From contig JBBILQ010000035.1 in NCBI GenBank assembly GCA_037444845.1, forward strand, positions 1 to 27,793: a stretch of DNA of 27,793 nt. The letters run 5' to 3'. Both the position numbers and the translations under genes were made by a program. Source of the DNA: JARYMI01 sp037444845. GTDB lineage: Bacteria; Acidobacteriota; Aminicenantia; Aminicenantales; UBA8522. The notes beneath the pieces were generated by a model. That model saw nothing but the letters and a program-made list of their open reading frames with translations. It ran no database searches and had not been told where the DNA came from. Shown here piece by piece: positions 15,785 through 22,861 of the stretch (positions are counted from its first letter, which is position 1; every line of letters begins with the position of its first letter).

Positions 15785-17389
15785 ATGAGAATCAGAAATC
15801 ATGGCCATTTTGCGATTTTCATTATTTTAACTTTCCTGGCGGCCGTATCATGGGCCAGCGCCCAGGCCGAACTGCAGAAGAGTGCCCAGGCTCCGCCCGA
15901 CCTCGATGCAACGGTGGCGCGGGTGATGGATGCCTTCGAGGTGCCGGGAATCGGGCTGGCCATCGTCAAGGACGGCCAGGTTGTTATCGCCAAAGGCTTT
16001 GGCGTGCGCAGGCTGGGCGAGCCCGCTCCTGTTGACTGCCAGACGCTCTTCGGGATCGCCTCCAACACCAAGGTTTTTACGGCTGTGGCCCTGGGATTGC
16101 TAGTCGAAGAAGGGAAAATCGCCTGGGACGCGCCAGTCATCGACTATCTTCCATGGTTCCAGATGTGGGATCCGTACGTTACCCGTGAGCTCACCATCCG
16201 AGATTTGCTCGTCCATCGGAGCGGCCTGGGTTTGGGAGCCGGCGACCTCCTGTGGTGGCCCCCGTCCACTTACACCCGCAAGGAGATCATGCAACGTCTG
16301 CGGTTCATCAAACCGACCACGTCTTTTCGCAGCGCCTATGCCTATGACAATGTCCTTTATCTTGTCGCCGGCGAGGTCATCGAAACTGTGAGCGGCCTGA
16401 CCTGGGAGGACTTCGTCGGCCAGCGCATCCTGAAGAAAGTCGGGATGACGACGAGCGATGTCCGTTATTCGGCCACAGCGAACAAGGGAAACGTTGCCGG
16501 GACGCACGCCAAGGTCGAGGGCGTCGTCCGGCTCGTCAAGCCCATGGACAGCGACAACACCAACCCCGCGGGCGGCATCAACTCAAACGCCGAGGACATG
16601 GCCAGGTGGATGCTCGTCCTGCTCAACGAGGGGCGCCTGGCCGACGGGTCGCGGCTCTTCAGCGAGAAGACGGCCCGCGAGCTCGTAACCTTAGTGACGC
16701 CGATGCCGGTCCAGGCCCCGCCGCCTGAACTCACTGCCCTTAAAGCGAACTTCCGTGGATACGCGCTCGGCCTTGGCGTCCATGACTATCGCGGAAAAAA
16801 AGTCATCACCCACACGGGAGGGCTGCCCGGATACGTATCGAAAGTCACGCTCCTTCCCGAGTTGAACCTGGGGATTACGGTGCTCACAAACCAGGAATCT
16901 GGAGAAGCTTTCAGCTCCCTGACGTGGCATATCGTCGATCACTATCTCGGGGTGCCGACGACGGATTGGGTTGATGCCTACCTCAAGGTCAGGGCGCGGG
17001 GGGAGGCACGAACGGCCGAGGCGATAGAAAAGGCCGTGAGCGCCCGGGATGCGGCATCGAAACCATCGCTTGCTCTCGAAAAATACGCAGGCGCATACAC
17101 GGATGCCTGGTACGGCGACATCACAATGGCTCTTGAGGGCGGCAAGCTCGTGATGAGGTTTACGAGGACTCCCCTGCTCATGGGCGACCTCGAACACTGG
17201 CAGCACGACACATTCATCGTCAGGTGGCGCGACCGGGAGCTTCGGGCCGACGCCTATGTGACCTTTGCCCTCAATCCCGACGGGACGATCGACCAGGCAA
17301 AAATGCAAGCGGTGTCGCCGGAAACCGATTTCAGCTTCGACTTCCAGGACCTCTTGCTAAAGCCGGCCAGAAAATCGTCCGAGCGGTAG
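15785..17389 (+). CDS. Secreted serine hydrolase, beta-lactamase/DD-peptidase fold
   Basis: This 534-residue protein has a signal peptide (1-27, ending SWASAQ). All three motifs of the beta-lactamase-related family (PF00144) are present: SNTK at residues 93-96 (nucleophile S93, base K96), YDN at 187-189 and HTGG at 343-346. A C-terminal beta-barrel-like domain from about residue 415 (YAGAYTDAWYGDITMALEGGKLVMRF) resembles DUF3471, which often follows this enzyme core. The substrate is unknown; periplasmic peptidase or esterase roles are possible. An AGGAG ribosome site lies 12 bases before the ATG. It is the closest relative in the window of the truncated hydrolase at 1-755. Its last 33 bases overlap the 3' end of the convergent symporter gene. 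Confidence 0.93.
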   Translation: MRIRNHGHFAIFIILTFLAAVSWASAQAELQKSAQAPPDLDATVARVMDAFEVPGIGLAIVKDGQVVIAKGFGVRRLGEPAPVDCQTLFGIASNTKVFTAVALGLLVEEGKIAWDAPVIDYLPWFQMWDPYVTRELTIRDLLVHRSGLGLGAGDLLWWPPSTYTRKEIMQRLRFIKPTTSFRSAYAYDNVLYLVAGEVIETVSGLTWEDFVGQRILKKVGMTTSDVRYSATANKGNVAGTHAKVEGVVRLVKPMDSDNTNPAGGINSNAEDMARWMLVLLNEGRLADGSRLFSEKTARELVTLVTPMPVQAPPPELTALKANFRGYALGLGVHDYRGKKVITHTGGLPGYVSKVTLLPELNLGITVLTNQESGEAFSSLTWHIVDHYLGVPTTDWVDAYLKVRARGEARTAEAIEKAVSARDAASKPSLALEKYAGAYTDAWYGDITMALEGGKLVMRFTRTPLLMGDLEHWQHDTFIVRWRDRELRADAYVTFALNPDGTIDQAKMQAVSPETDFSFDFQDLLLKPARKSSER

Positions 17390-18853
17390 GTAAGGATTCT
17401 TTCCCCAGAAGGTTTGGACAATGCTTTCGCTTGGCCGGGGGGAAAGCAGGCTCACCGCGACAAAGCCAATGACAGCGGCCGCGACGGCGACGAACGAGGG
17501 ATGCGTACCCCACAGCCTCAACTGCGGAACGACCGTGTTGGCCAGAGCATAGACGATCATTCCGCAGGCGATCGCGGCCAGGGCGCCATACCTGTTTCCT
17601 CTTTTCCAGTTGAACCCTAAAAGGATGGGACCGAAAGTGGCAGCCTCCAGTCCTCCGATCGAAAAAAAGATGATCCACTGGACCAGCTTCGGCTGAGAAA
17701 CCGCCAGCCCCATGGCCAGACCCAGGCAGGCGGCCATGGTCCAGCGGGAGGCGGCCTTTATCGTCGCGGCGGGAACGCCGGGCCTGAGTTCCTGGAGAAC
17801 GTTTTTGGCGATGCTCGACGTGATGATGATGGCCATGGCGGCGACCGTCGTCTGGATGCCGGCGACAATCCCGGCAAGCACGATTCCGCCCAGGGCTTTT
17901 GGCATCACGTTCATGGCCAGCCATGGCGCGATCTCATCGGGCACGGCAAGGTCGGGTATGATGGACCTCCCGACCACTCCGGAGAGGCAGAGAAGAAGCG
18001 TCCAGATTAAAACAAAGATGCCTCCCATCCAGATTCCCCGTTTCAAGGCTTTCGTATTCTTGTAGGTAAGGGCGCCGAGCATGGCATGTGGCATTCCCAC
18101 GATGAAGAATCCCGTCATGCAGGCGATAGAAAAAGCGAAAGCGGGGGAAAACTCTCCGCTCTTTGTCGGAGAAAGGAAACTCGCATCTTGCGCGGCCAGG
18201 ATCTCGGTCGATCTTGCGAAACCGCCCGCGGAACGGACGGTCCCGATGAACAGCAGGATGCAGCCCACGGTGATGACGATGCCCTGAAGAAGCGTCGCCA
18301 GAGACGTTCCTCGCATCCCTCCCAGCACGCAGTAAACGAGAACGACCAGCGAGCCGAAAGCCAGCGAAACAAGATAGCCCATACCGGTCATCTGGGAAAT
18401 GACCCGGGCCGCGCCGACAAACTGGGTGGCCATGTAGGGAATCAGGAAAAAGGTGACCAGGGAGGCCAGCAGGAGAATGACCGTCTTGCTCTGGTACCGG
18501 GCCTTGAAAAGATCCAGATAGGTCACGGCGTTCACCCGCCGGGCCACGATGCCCACGAGGATCCCGATGGGAGCCAGAAGCAGAAGGTTCATGAATATCT
18601 GGAAGTTGTTGAGCATGACCCAGGAATAGCCGTAGGCGTATGTCATCCCGGGCCCGGCGATGAATGTTCCAGCGCTGGCGAGACCTCCCGCGATAATCAG
18701 AGCCACCACCACTCCCCCGAGCCCCCGCCCCGCAGCATAAAACTCTTCTTCGTACTTTTTTATGGGTACCCTCTCGACGATCCTGAACGACCAGACGCCA
18801 ATGGCCACGAGCACAGCAGTGTAGAACAGGAAAGAAATCGTGGCCGCGTTCAT
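17357..18853 (-). CDS. Sodium:solute symporter (SSS family, PanF-like)
   Basis: This 498-residue, very hydrophobic protein has about 13 transmembrane helices and the sodium:solute symporter layout: FYAAGRGLGGVVVALIIAGGLASAGTFIAGPGMTYAYGYSWVML near the N-terminus and LAGIVAGIQTTVAAMAIIITSSIAKNVLQ in the middle. The family uses the Na+ gradient to import pantothenate, carboxylates, amino acids or sugars. Pantothenate is suggested by the small YhdT-like gene directly upstream, the same order as yhdT-panF in Escherichia coli, but a monocarboxylate substrate would also fit the pckG linkage. Start and stop codons overlap with the upstream gene (ATGA at 18850-18853), so the two are translationally coupled. 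Its 3' end overlaps the convergent hydrolase gene. Confidence 0.9.
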   Translation of the reverse strand: MNAATISFLFYTAVLVAIGVWSFRIVERVPIKKYEEEFYAAGRGLGGVVVALIIAGGLASAGTFIAGPGMTYAYGYSWVMLNNFQIFMNLLLLAPIGILVGIVARRVNAVTYLDLFKARYQSKTVILLLASLVTFFLIPYMATQFVGAARVISQMTGMGYLVSLAFGSLVVLVYCVLGGMRGTSLATLLQGIVITVGCILLFIGTVRSAGGFARSTEILAAQDASFLSPTKSGEFSPAFAFSIACMTGFFIVGMPHAMLGALTYKNTKALKRGIWMGGIFVLIWTLLLCLSGVVGRSIIPDLAVPDEIAPWLAMNVMPKALGGIVLAGIVAGIQTTVAAMAIIITSSIAKNVLQELRPGVPAATIKAASRWTMAACLGLAMGLAVSQPKLVQWIIFFSIGGLEAATFGPILLGFNWKRGNRYGALAAIACGMIVYALANTVVPQLRLWGTHPSFVAVAAAVIGFVAVSLLSPRPSESIVQTFWGKNPYLPLGRFSGRL

Positions 18854-19119
18854 TCCGGTCCTCTCTGATCCGGCTTATCATCAGTCAGAGACACATCCGG
18901 GATGAGCTTTTCGACAACGATGATGAGGAGGATGACAAAAACGACGGGCAGAAGGATGTTGCCGATAGTCACCCATTGAGGGAGTCCCCACAGTCGCGGT
19001 TCTATTCCCAGGAGATAGGAGGCCGCCATCACGGCCGCGAGGTACGCAAAGAAGAAGATCCAGGAAACGAGAAGGGCCCGGCTGGAAACCTTGATCCTGG
19101 GGTCCTCAGCTTGCTTCAT
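18850..19119 (-). CDS. YhdT-like small membrane protein (DUF997), symporter partner
   Basis: This 89-residue protein has two transmembrane helices (about 13-36 and 48-69) and the pattern YLLGIEPRLWGLPQWVTIGNILLPVVFVILLIIVVEKLI followed by an acidic tail (DVSLTDDKPDQ). It resembles E. coli YhdT (DUF997), which is encoded directly before the pantothenate symporter gene panF. A role as accessory subunit of the symporter is inferred from this association and the ATGA overlap with the symporter start. It begins 16 bases after the pckG stop codon without a strong ribosome site of its own, consistent with one transcript for all three genes. Confidence 0.8.
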   Translation of the reverse strand: MKQAEDPRIKVSSRALLVSWIFFFAYLAAVMAASYLLGIEPRLWGLPQWVTIGNILLPVVFVILLIIVVEKLIPDVSLTDDKPDQRGPE

Positions 19120-19135
19120 TGAAGGGAAATCGAAA

Positions 19136-21028
19136 TTATCTTTCTTTTATCTCCAGGCTCTCAGGCAAGATGTAGTCTCCGAATTCTTTTTGGGCCCTGA
19201 GTAAACGACCCCTCTGTTCTTCGAGCACTCTGAAAATTTCTTCTGAAGCATCGCTCACTTTTTCCCGGAAAAAGCTCCCGACTCTCTGGAGCTTGGCCAA
19301 ATTTTCTGGGACTCGGATGGTAAATTGTCTACGATATTCTTCTTTCGTATATTCCTTGTGCAACACTTTTTGAAAGAGCATCTTCAGGTCCTCGTACCGG
19401 GGGATAAGACCTGTTGGAGATTCTATTGCATCCACATCATTATGCACGCGCAACTCCATCCATTTTACCCAGATATGTTTGTCCCGGCGGTTATTCAAAA
19501 ATTCACCTGTCTTTAGATCCCGCAAGAAATAATTAACGCCAAAAACAAGGGGAACTTTCTTCAGTTTCTTCCCAAATTCCAGATAGTTTTTAAGATATTG
19601 ACCTAAACTTATAGAGACAAAATCTTGAATGCTCATCATATTTATCTCATATTTGCCCTCTTGACCCACAATGGCGTAGGTTGTCTCTGTTTCCAGCGCT
19701 GCTGCGTAGGCAACAATTCCATGCTCCCAGGAAAAGCCTTGCTGAACCGGAACATAACCTCGATAATCGCGTCCTCCATACATTACCCCAGCCAGTTCAA
19801 CGCCTAAAGGATCTTCTAAAGCCGGGTCGGCATTCTCTAATGCCTTAAGAGACACCAAATAGCGGGCATTCTTATGAGCAGGCAGAATTGTCTCACCTCG
19901 CTCATCCCTCTTGCCGTCGTGCCATTGTCCGGAGTAATTTATTCCTTCCTTGGGAAGTTCCTCACCCATACCCAACCAGAACGGCCTGCCATCCTTGACT
20001 AAAATATTTGAGAAGATAATCTCGCCTGGATTTGTAAGAATATTGTAGATTCCAGGATCATCCTTCGGATTAACATCCTGAATAATTCCAAAGATACCCG
20101 CTTCGACATTCACAGCGCGGCAAACGCCATCAATATTGCGCAAGTAAGAGAGGTCATCGGCAAGGATAGTCTCGCCGGGAAGCATAGCGGTAGAAGTTTT
20201 ACCGCAGGCACTGGGTAAGGCGCCCGCAAGATACGTTTTTCTGCCTCCAGGGCCAGAGACTCCCGTCATCATAAAATGCTCAGCTAACCAGCCTTCTTGG
20301 TGAGCCCGACGGATCGCCAGACGAAGAGCGAGTTTCTTAAAACCTACGGAATTTCCCGCATACTGAGTGTTGACGCTGTAAACGATATTGTCCATATAAT
20401 CAATGTAAATGCGTTTCCGTTCATGCTCGATACTCACCATATCCTTATTTAGCTTCCCGGCAGAATGCAGAGTCGAAAAAAAATCTGTATCTTTCCCTGC
20501 TTTAATGAATTCTTTATAGCCTGGCCTGTAAAGCAGGTCTACAGAATGGGCAACATACCAAGAATCCGTGCATTCCATGCAAAGGATAGTAAACTCAGAG
20601 TTTGCCGGACCTAATGTCAGAAAGCGAACAATCATTGTTCTGTCCTTCATTGCCTCCTTAAGCAGACCCTTTATTTCTTCTAACCCATCATCCCGGTCAA
20701 TCTGATTTAGGGCAGGACTTAAGAAATCTCCTTTGGGCACTAAAAACTTTGTCACCTCGCGATCTCTTCCTTGATCATACATGCCATCAAAATGGTAGGT
20801 ATGCCCAGAAAGCGCTAAGGGTTTTTCCTCCCCGTAGAAAATTGCCTGTTGACGCACAAAGGCGATTTCTTCGGGGGTGTCGCTGCAGACAAATATTTTT
20901 TCGGGTTGACAAAGTTCGCTTGCCTCAGCAATGAATCTCAAAACTCTTGGATTAGTTATTTGAGATAACTTCTGATCATTCATTTCATCAAGCTTTGGTC
21001 TTAATGCTCCAAGATAGTCATTTTTCAT
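19136..21028 (-). CDS. pckG: Phosphoenolpyruvate carboxykinase (GTP)
   Basis: This 630-residue cytoplasmic enzyme interconverts oxaloacetate plus GTP with phosphoenolpyruvate, CO2 and GDP at the head of gluconeogenesis. In anaerobes it often runs toward oxaloacetate. The GTP-type family is shown by the P-loop PSACGKTS (272-279, with the family's mobile cysteine C275), the metal-binding DD at 291-292 after ETILA, and the FKKLALRLAIR segment with the Mn-ligand lysine (K231 or K232). The length is normal for this class (about 600 residues). The start follows AAGGAGG 6 bases upstream. It is the first gene of an apparent operon with the yhdT-like and symporter genes, 16 bases and then 4-base-overlap apart. 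It is preceded by a structured leader ending in a U-tract, so premature termination probably controls it. Confidence 0.96.
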   Translation of the reverse strand: MKNDYLGALRPKLDEMNDQKLSQITNPRVLRFIAEASELCQPEKIFVCSDTPEEIAFVRQQAIFYGEEKPLALSGHTYHFDGMYDQGRDREVTKFLVPKGDFLSPALNQIDRDDGLEEIKGLLKEAMKDRTMIVRFLTLGPANSEFTILCMECTDSWYVAHSVDLLYRPGYKEFIKAGKDTDFFSTLHSAGKLNKDMVSIEHERKRIYIDYMDNIVYSVNTQYAGNSVGFKKLALRLAIRRAHQEGWLAEHFMMTGVSGPGGRKTYLAGALPSACGKTSTAMLPGETILADDLSYLRNIDGVCRAVNVEAGIFGIIQDVNPKDDPGIYNILTNPGEIIFSNILVKDGRPFWLGMGEELPKEGINYSGQWHDGKRDERGETILPAHKNARYLVSLKALENADPALEDPLGVELAGVMYGGRDYRGYVPVQQGFSWEHGIVAYAAALETETTYAIVGQEGKYEINMMSIQDFVSISLGQYLKNYLEFGKKLKKVPLVFGVNYFLRDLKTGEFLNNRRDKHIWVKWMELRVHNDVDAIESPTGLIPRYEDLKMLFQKVLHKEYTKEEYRRQFTIRVPENLAKLQRVGSFFREKVSDASEEIFRVLEEQRGRLLRAQKEFGDYILPESLEIKER

Positions 21029-21042
21029 GTTTCTTCCTCCTT

Positions 21043-21150
21043 AAATAAAAAAAGCCAACAATTGCTTCCCGCTCTCTCATCGAGAGAGAACTAAGAAACG
21101 GTTGTTGGCTTACTGTGCAACAGCCCCTTTTTTGGGCTCTTGCCTACAGT
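21043..21150 (-). promoter_or_regulatory. Structured pckG leader: tandem hairpins with terminator-like end (candidate attenuator or riboswitch)
   Basis: Read on the minus strand, hairpin 1 (21150-21112) stacks ACTGT, GCAA and AGCCC against GGGCT, TTGC and ACAGT. Hairpin 2 (21110-21053) stacks AGCCAACAA against TTGTTGGCT, then GTTTCTT against GGGAAGC with G-U pairs, then CTCTCTC against GAGAGAG. It is followed at once by seven T residues (21053-21047) and ATTT, and then the AAGGAGG of pckG. An intrinsic terminator this close to the start codon is typical of attenuation. GGCTGTTG in the 3' half of hairpin 1 (21125-21118) can pair with CAACAACC in the 5' arm of hairpin 2 (21107-21100) with one mismatch, giving a possible antiterminator. 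No known riboswitch class is recognised. Confidence 0.6.
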
Positions 21151-21171
21151 CTTCCAATAAAATATAAAATC

Positions 21172-21199
21172 ATTCTAATGAAAAAATTGATTTAGTCAA
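21172..21199 (-). promoter_or_regulatory. Predicted promoter of the pckG operon
   Basis: On the minus strand, TTGACT (21199-21194), a 16-bp spacer and TAGAAT (21177-21172) lie just ahead of the leader hairpins. The -35 overlaps the stop codon region of the upstream DUF2294 gene. The distance leaves about 140 bases of 5' leader, enough for both hairpins. Confidence 0.5.
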
Positions 21200-21606
21200 T
21201 CTTTATCTGAGAACGTTTCCTCCAGGTTCTTGTTCAGGGTAAAAATTATGACCCGCTCGCCGGTTTTGGTGCTGATATCGGTATGCATGCTTTGCACCTT
21301 AAATCCGGTGATATCTGAAATAATTGTTTCGAGCAGAAAGCGAGCGTTTTCTAATAACCGCATGCGGGTCCTTTTTATCAAGTCCGCTCCTTCGACGGTT
21401 TTAGCCAGTTGCTCTTCTGCAGGTGTGAGAACCCCCTTGAGCCGGACAAAAATCATATCCTTTATGAAGTACGTCTTAGTCTCAGATGGGCCTCTCCCCA
21501 TATATTCTTTCTCAAACTTAATTATTGCCTCGCCAATCTGTGCCTCAACCTGGCCTTTGGTTTTGTTACCCATATAAATTTTCTCTAAAAACTCTTCTTC
21601 AGGCAT
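21196..21606 (-). CDS. DUF2294 family protein
   Basis: The core of this protein matches DUF2294: TKGQVEAQIGEAIIKFEKEYMGRGPSETKTYFIKDMIFVRLKGVLTPAEEQLAKT, then GADLIKRTRMRLLENARFLLETIISDITGFKVQSMHTDISTKTGERVIIFTL. The biochemical role of this small soluble family is not established. The open frame extends upstream to 21756, but that part is translated inverted repeat (21690-21765) and looks non-coding. I therefore place the start at the ATG at 21606 (MPEEEFLEK, 136 residues) or, less likely, at 21573 (MGNKTKG). Neither has a clear ribosome site; a GGAGG lies 31 bases before 21606. It is read in the same direction as pckG, which has its own promoter. Confidence 0.83.
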   Translation of the reverse strand: MPEEEFLEKIYMGNKTKGQVEAQIGEAIIKFEKEYMGRGPSETKTYFIKDMIFVRLKGVLTPAEEQLAKTVEGADLIKRTRMRLLENARFLLETIISDITGFKVQSMHTDISTKTGERVIIFTLNKNLEETFSDKD

Positions 21607-21660
21607 GGTCGCCAACGATGCATTTTTGCTCTTATTTTTCCTCCAAAGTATTATTAGGGA

Positions 21661-21689
21661 ATTTAACTCATGATAAAAAAGGATGTCAA
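21661..21689 (-). promoter_or_regulatory. Predicted promoter of the DUF2294 gene
   Basis: On the minus strand, a perfect TTGACA (21689-21684), an exact 17-bp spacer and TTAAAT (21666-21661) lie about 55 bp upstream of the proposed start. Placing the transcription start near 21654 supports rejecting the longer open frame that begins at 21756. Confidence 0.5.
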
Positions 21690-21765
21690 GACCAAAATTG
21701 CCGATAAAAAATTGTCTTTGCGAGCGATGAAGGGGATAGCGCTTTCCTGACGGCAATTTTGGGTC
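21690..21765. repeat. Imperfect inverted repeat between the DUF2294 and mazEF promoters
   Basis: GACCAAAATTGCCG (21690-21703) and CGGCAATTTTGGGTC (21751-21765) are complementary apart from one extra base. They enclose a 47-base centre with no obvious coding content. It could be a REP-like repeat or a small hairpin-forming insertion. It separates two divergent promoters. Confidence 0.55.
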
Positions 21766-21775
21766 AAGCCCATAG

Positions 21776-21817
21776 TTGACAGGATTTCTGAAATTATGTA
21801 TCTATAATGTAGATACA
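21776..21817 (+). promoter_or_regulatory. Promoter and palindromic operator of the mazEF-like operon
   Basis: TGTATCTA (21797-21804) and TAGATACA (21810-21817) form a perfect 8-bp inverted repeat with a 5-base centre. It covers the -10 candidates TATCTA (21799-21804) and TATAAT (21803-21808). TTGACA at 21776-21781 is a perfect -35, 17 bp before the first of these. A dyad on the promoter 12 bp before an AbrB-type antitoxin gene is the usual site of autorepression by antitoxin or antitoxin-toxin complex. Confidence 0.65.
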
Positions 21818-21829
21818 TGGAGGTTGGAA

Positions 21830-22072
21830 ATGCGCTCGAGAGTTCAAAAATGGGGAAACAGCTTGGCCCTGCGCATCCCGAAGTCGTTTGCTGTTGAGAT
21901 TGGGCTCAAGAAAAATTCGTCTGTCGAATTGACGCTGAAAGAAGGGAGGCTCGTCGTATCTCCCGCTGCAGAACATAGATGGAGCCTTGAAGAACTCCTG
22001 GCGGGGGTTACAGAGGAAAATATCCATCATGAGTGGGAGATCGGCTCTGCGGAAGGCGAAAAGATATGGTAA
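21830..22072 (+). CDS. mazE: MazE-like antitoxin (AbrB/SpoVT fold)
   Basis: This 80-residue protein begins MRSRVQKWGNSLALRIPKSFAVEIGLKKNSSVELTLKEGRLVV, the swapped-hairpin AbrB/MazE DNA-binding fold that also represses its own operon. The acidic C-terminal tail (EELLAGVTEENIHHEWEIGSAEGEKIW) would bind and neutralise the toxin. I chose the ATG at 21830, with GGAGG 6 bases upstream, over an upstream TTG that would add residues encoded by the operator. Its stop codon (TAA, 22070-22072) overlaps the toxin start (ATGGTAA), giving tight translational coupling. The symbol is by family resemblance. Confidence 0.9.
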   Translation: MRSRVQKWGNSLALRIPKSFAVEIGLKKNSSVELTLKEGRLVVSPAAEHRWSLEELLAGVTEENIHHEWEIGSAEGEKIW

Positions 22073-22428
22073 CTCCAGAACCGTATATTCCGCAGCGAGG
22101 AGACATTGTATGGGTCAGCTTGAGCCCTCAGGTGAGCCATGGACAGGCAGGCCGCCGGCCCGCTGTCGTGCTTTCCCCGCGAGCCTACAACGGAAAGGTG
22201 GGGCTAGCGATTTTTTGTCCCACTACGCGTCAAATCAAGGGCTATCCGTTTGAAGTCTTGATCCCGCCTGGCCTGCCTATCTCAGGGGCGGCATTATGCG
22301 ATCAGGTCAAAAGCCTCGATTGGAGAGTCCGGAAAGCGGAATTCATCTGCTCGCTGCCCGCAGAAACGATAGCCGAGCTTCTGGGCAAGCTTGAGACGCT
22401 TTTCGCAGGATGTTCTTCGGCGGAGTGA
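22066..22428 (+). CDS. mazF: MazF-like mRNA interferase toxin (PemK/MazF family)
   Basis: This 120-residue protein has the family hallmarks RGDIVWVSLSPQVSHGQAGRRPAVVLSPRAYN near the N-terminus (the RG and QAGRRP loops form the RNA site), then FCPTTRQIKGYPFEVLI and ALCDQVKSLDW. Members cleave mRNA at short specific sequences; the cut site cannot be read from sequence. I chose the ATG at 22066 because it overlaps the antitoxin stop and begins at the conserved MVTPEPYIPQRGD. The last five or six codons (CSSAE) are the first codons of the downstream kinase remnant read in another frame, so the natural end of the toxin has been replaced at a recombination junction near 22405. Confidence 0.9.
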   Translation: MVTPEPYIPQRGDIVWVSLSPQVSHGQAGRRPAVVLSPRAYNGKVGLAIFCPTTRQIKGYPFEVLIPPGLPISGAALCDQVKSLDWRVRKAEFICSLPAETIAELLGKLETLFAGCSSAE

Positions 22429-22718
22429 ACGGCTACAACAGCTTTGACCCAAAGGAGGTGAAAAGCAATCCTTTTGTCCCGCCGTCCTGGAGAACGTCAT
22501 GGCTCGTCATTCTGGCCTTCCTCTGCGTCGCTTCCGGCATCGCCACAGTGGTCCGGATGTGGATGAAGCTCAGGAGCGCTTTCATGGTTGTCGGCGACAG
22601 GGCTGACAGCGTGATCGAAAGCTCTTCATCTCCGCGAACACGGTTCCTCTGCATCCACGTCCTTCCAGTGGTCCAAGGCTTGGCGTCCGATAGGCAAGTG
22701 TCCTATTCCGGAAAATAG
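22407..22718 (+). pseudogene. Remnant of a propeller-type (Y_Y_Y domain) sensor kinase, 5'-truncated with internal deletion
   Basis: The reading RMFFGGVNGYNSFDPKEVKSNPFVPP is the end of the seven-bladed propeller region of two-component sensors, where FGG.NG.N.F.P..I..NP..PP is highly characteristic. It is followed directly by SWRTSWLVILAFLCVASGIATVVRMWMKLR, the transmembrane helix that in intact proteins comes after a roughly 90-residue Y_Y_Y domain. The Y_Y_Y domain is missing. The join falls at a Pro-Pro dipeptide that both flanks normally have, suggesting deletion between short CCGCCG-like repeats. Everything upstream of the propeller end is lost at the mazF junction, and the kinase domains are absent downstream. 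No function is expected. Confidence 0.7.
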
Positions 22719-22731
22719 GACATTTGTCTAT
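22690..22731. repeat. 42-bp inverted repeat (18-bp arms)
   Basis: ATAGGCAAGTGTCCTATT (22690-22707) and AATAGGACATTTGTCTAT (22714-22731) are complementary except at two positions around a 6-base centre CCGGAA. No T-tract follows, so it is not a standard terminator. It lies at the end of the kinase remnant. It could be an operator dyad, for example of an enhancer-binding protein recognising TGTC...GACA, or a transposon scar. Confidence 0.65.
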
Positions 22732-22861
22732 AGACTTCGGCCGACTTGCCCTCCTATATTGAGCTCATGGAATCGAGCCGCATGTCATTAGTGTCTGCTG
22801 AAAAAATAAAAAAATCAAAATGGTTCTTCCGACTTTCTTGTGGGTAATTTTTTGATCCGAA

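Noticed and set aside
18086..18868. 260-residue plus-strand open frame inside the symporter region
   Set aside because: It is highly charged, low-complexity translation of the complement of transmembrane helices, without a start signal. The symporter on the other strand is unambiguous.
21607..21756. N-terminal extension of the DUF2294 frame (MPSGKRYPLHRSQRQFF...)
   Set aside because: The extension translates the inverted repeat at 21690-21765 and the predicted promoter, so the gene start was moved to 21606.
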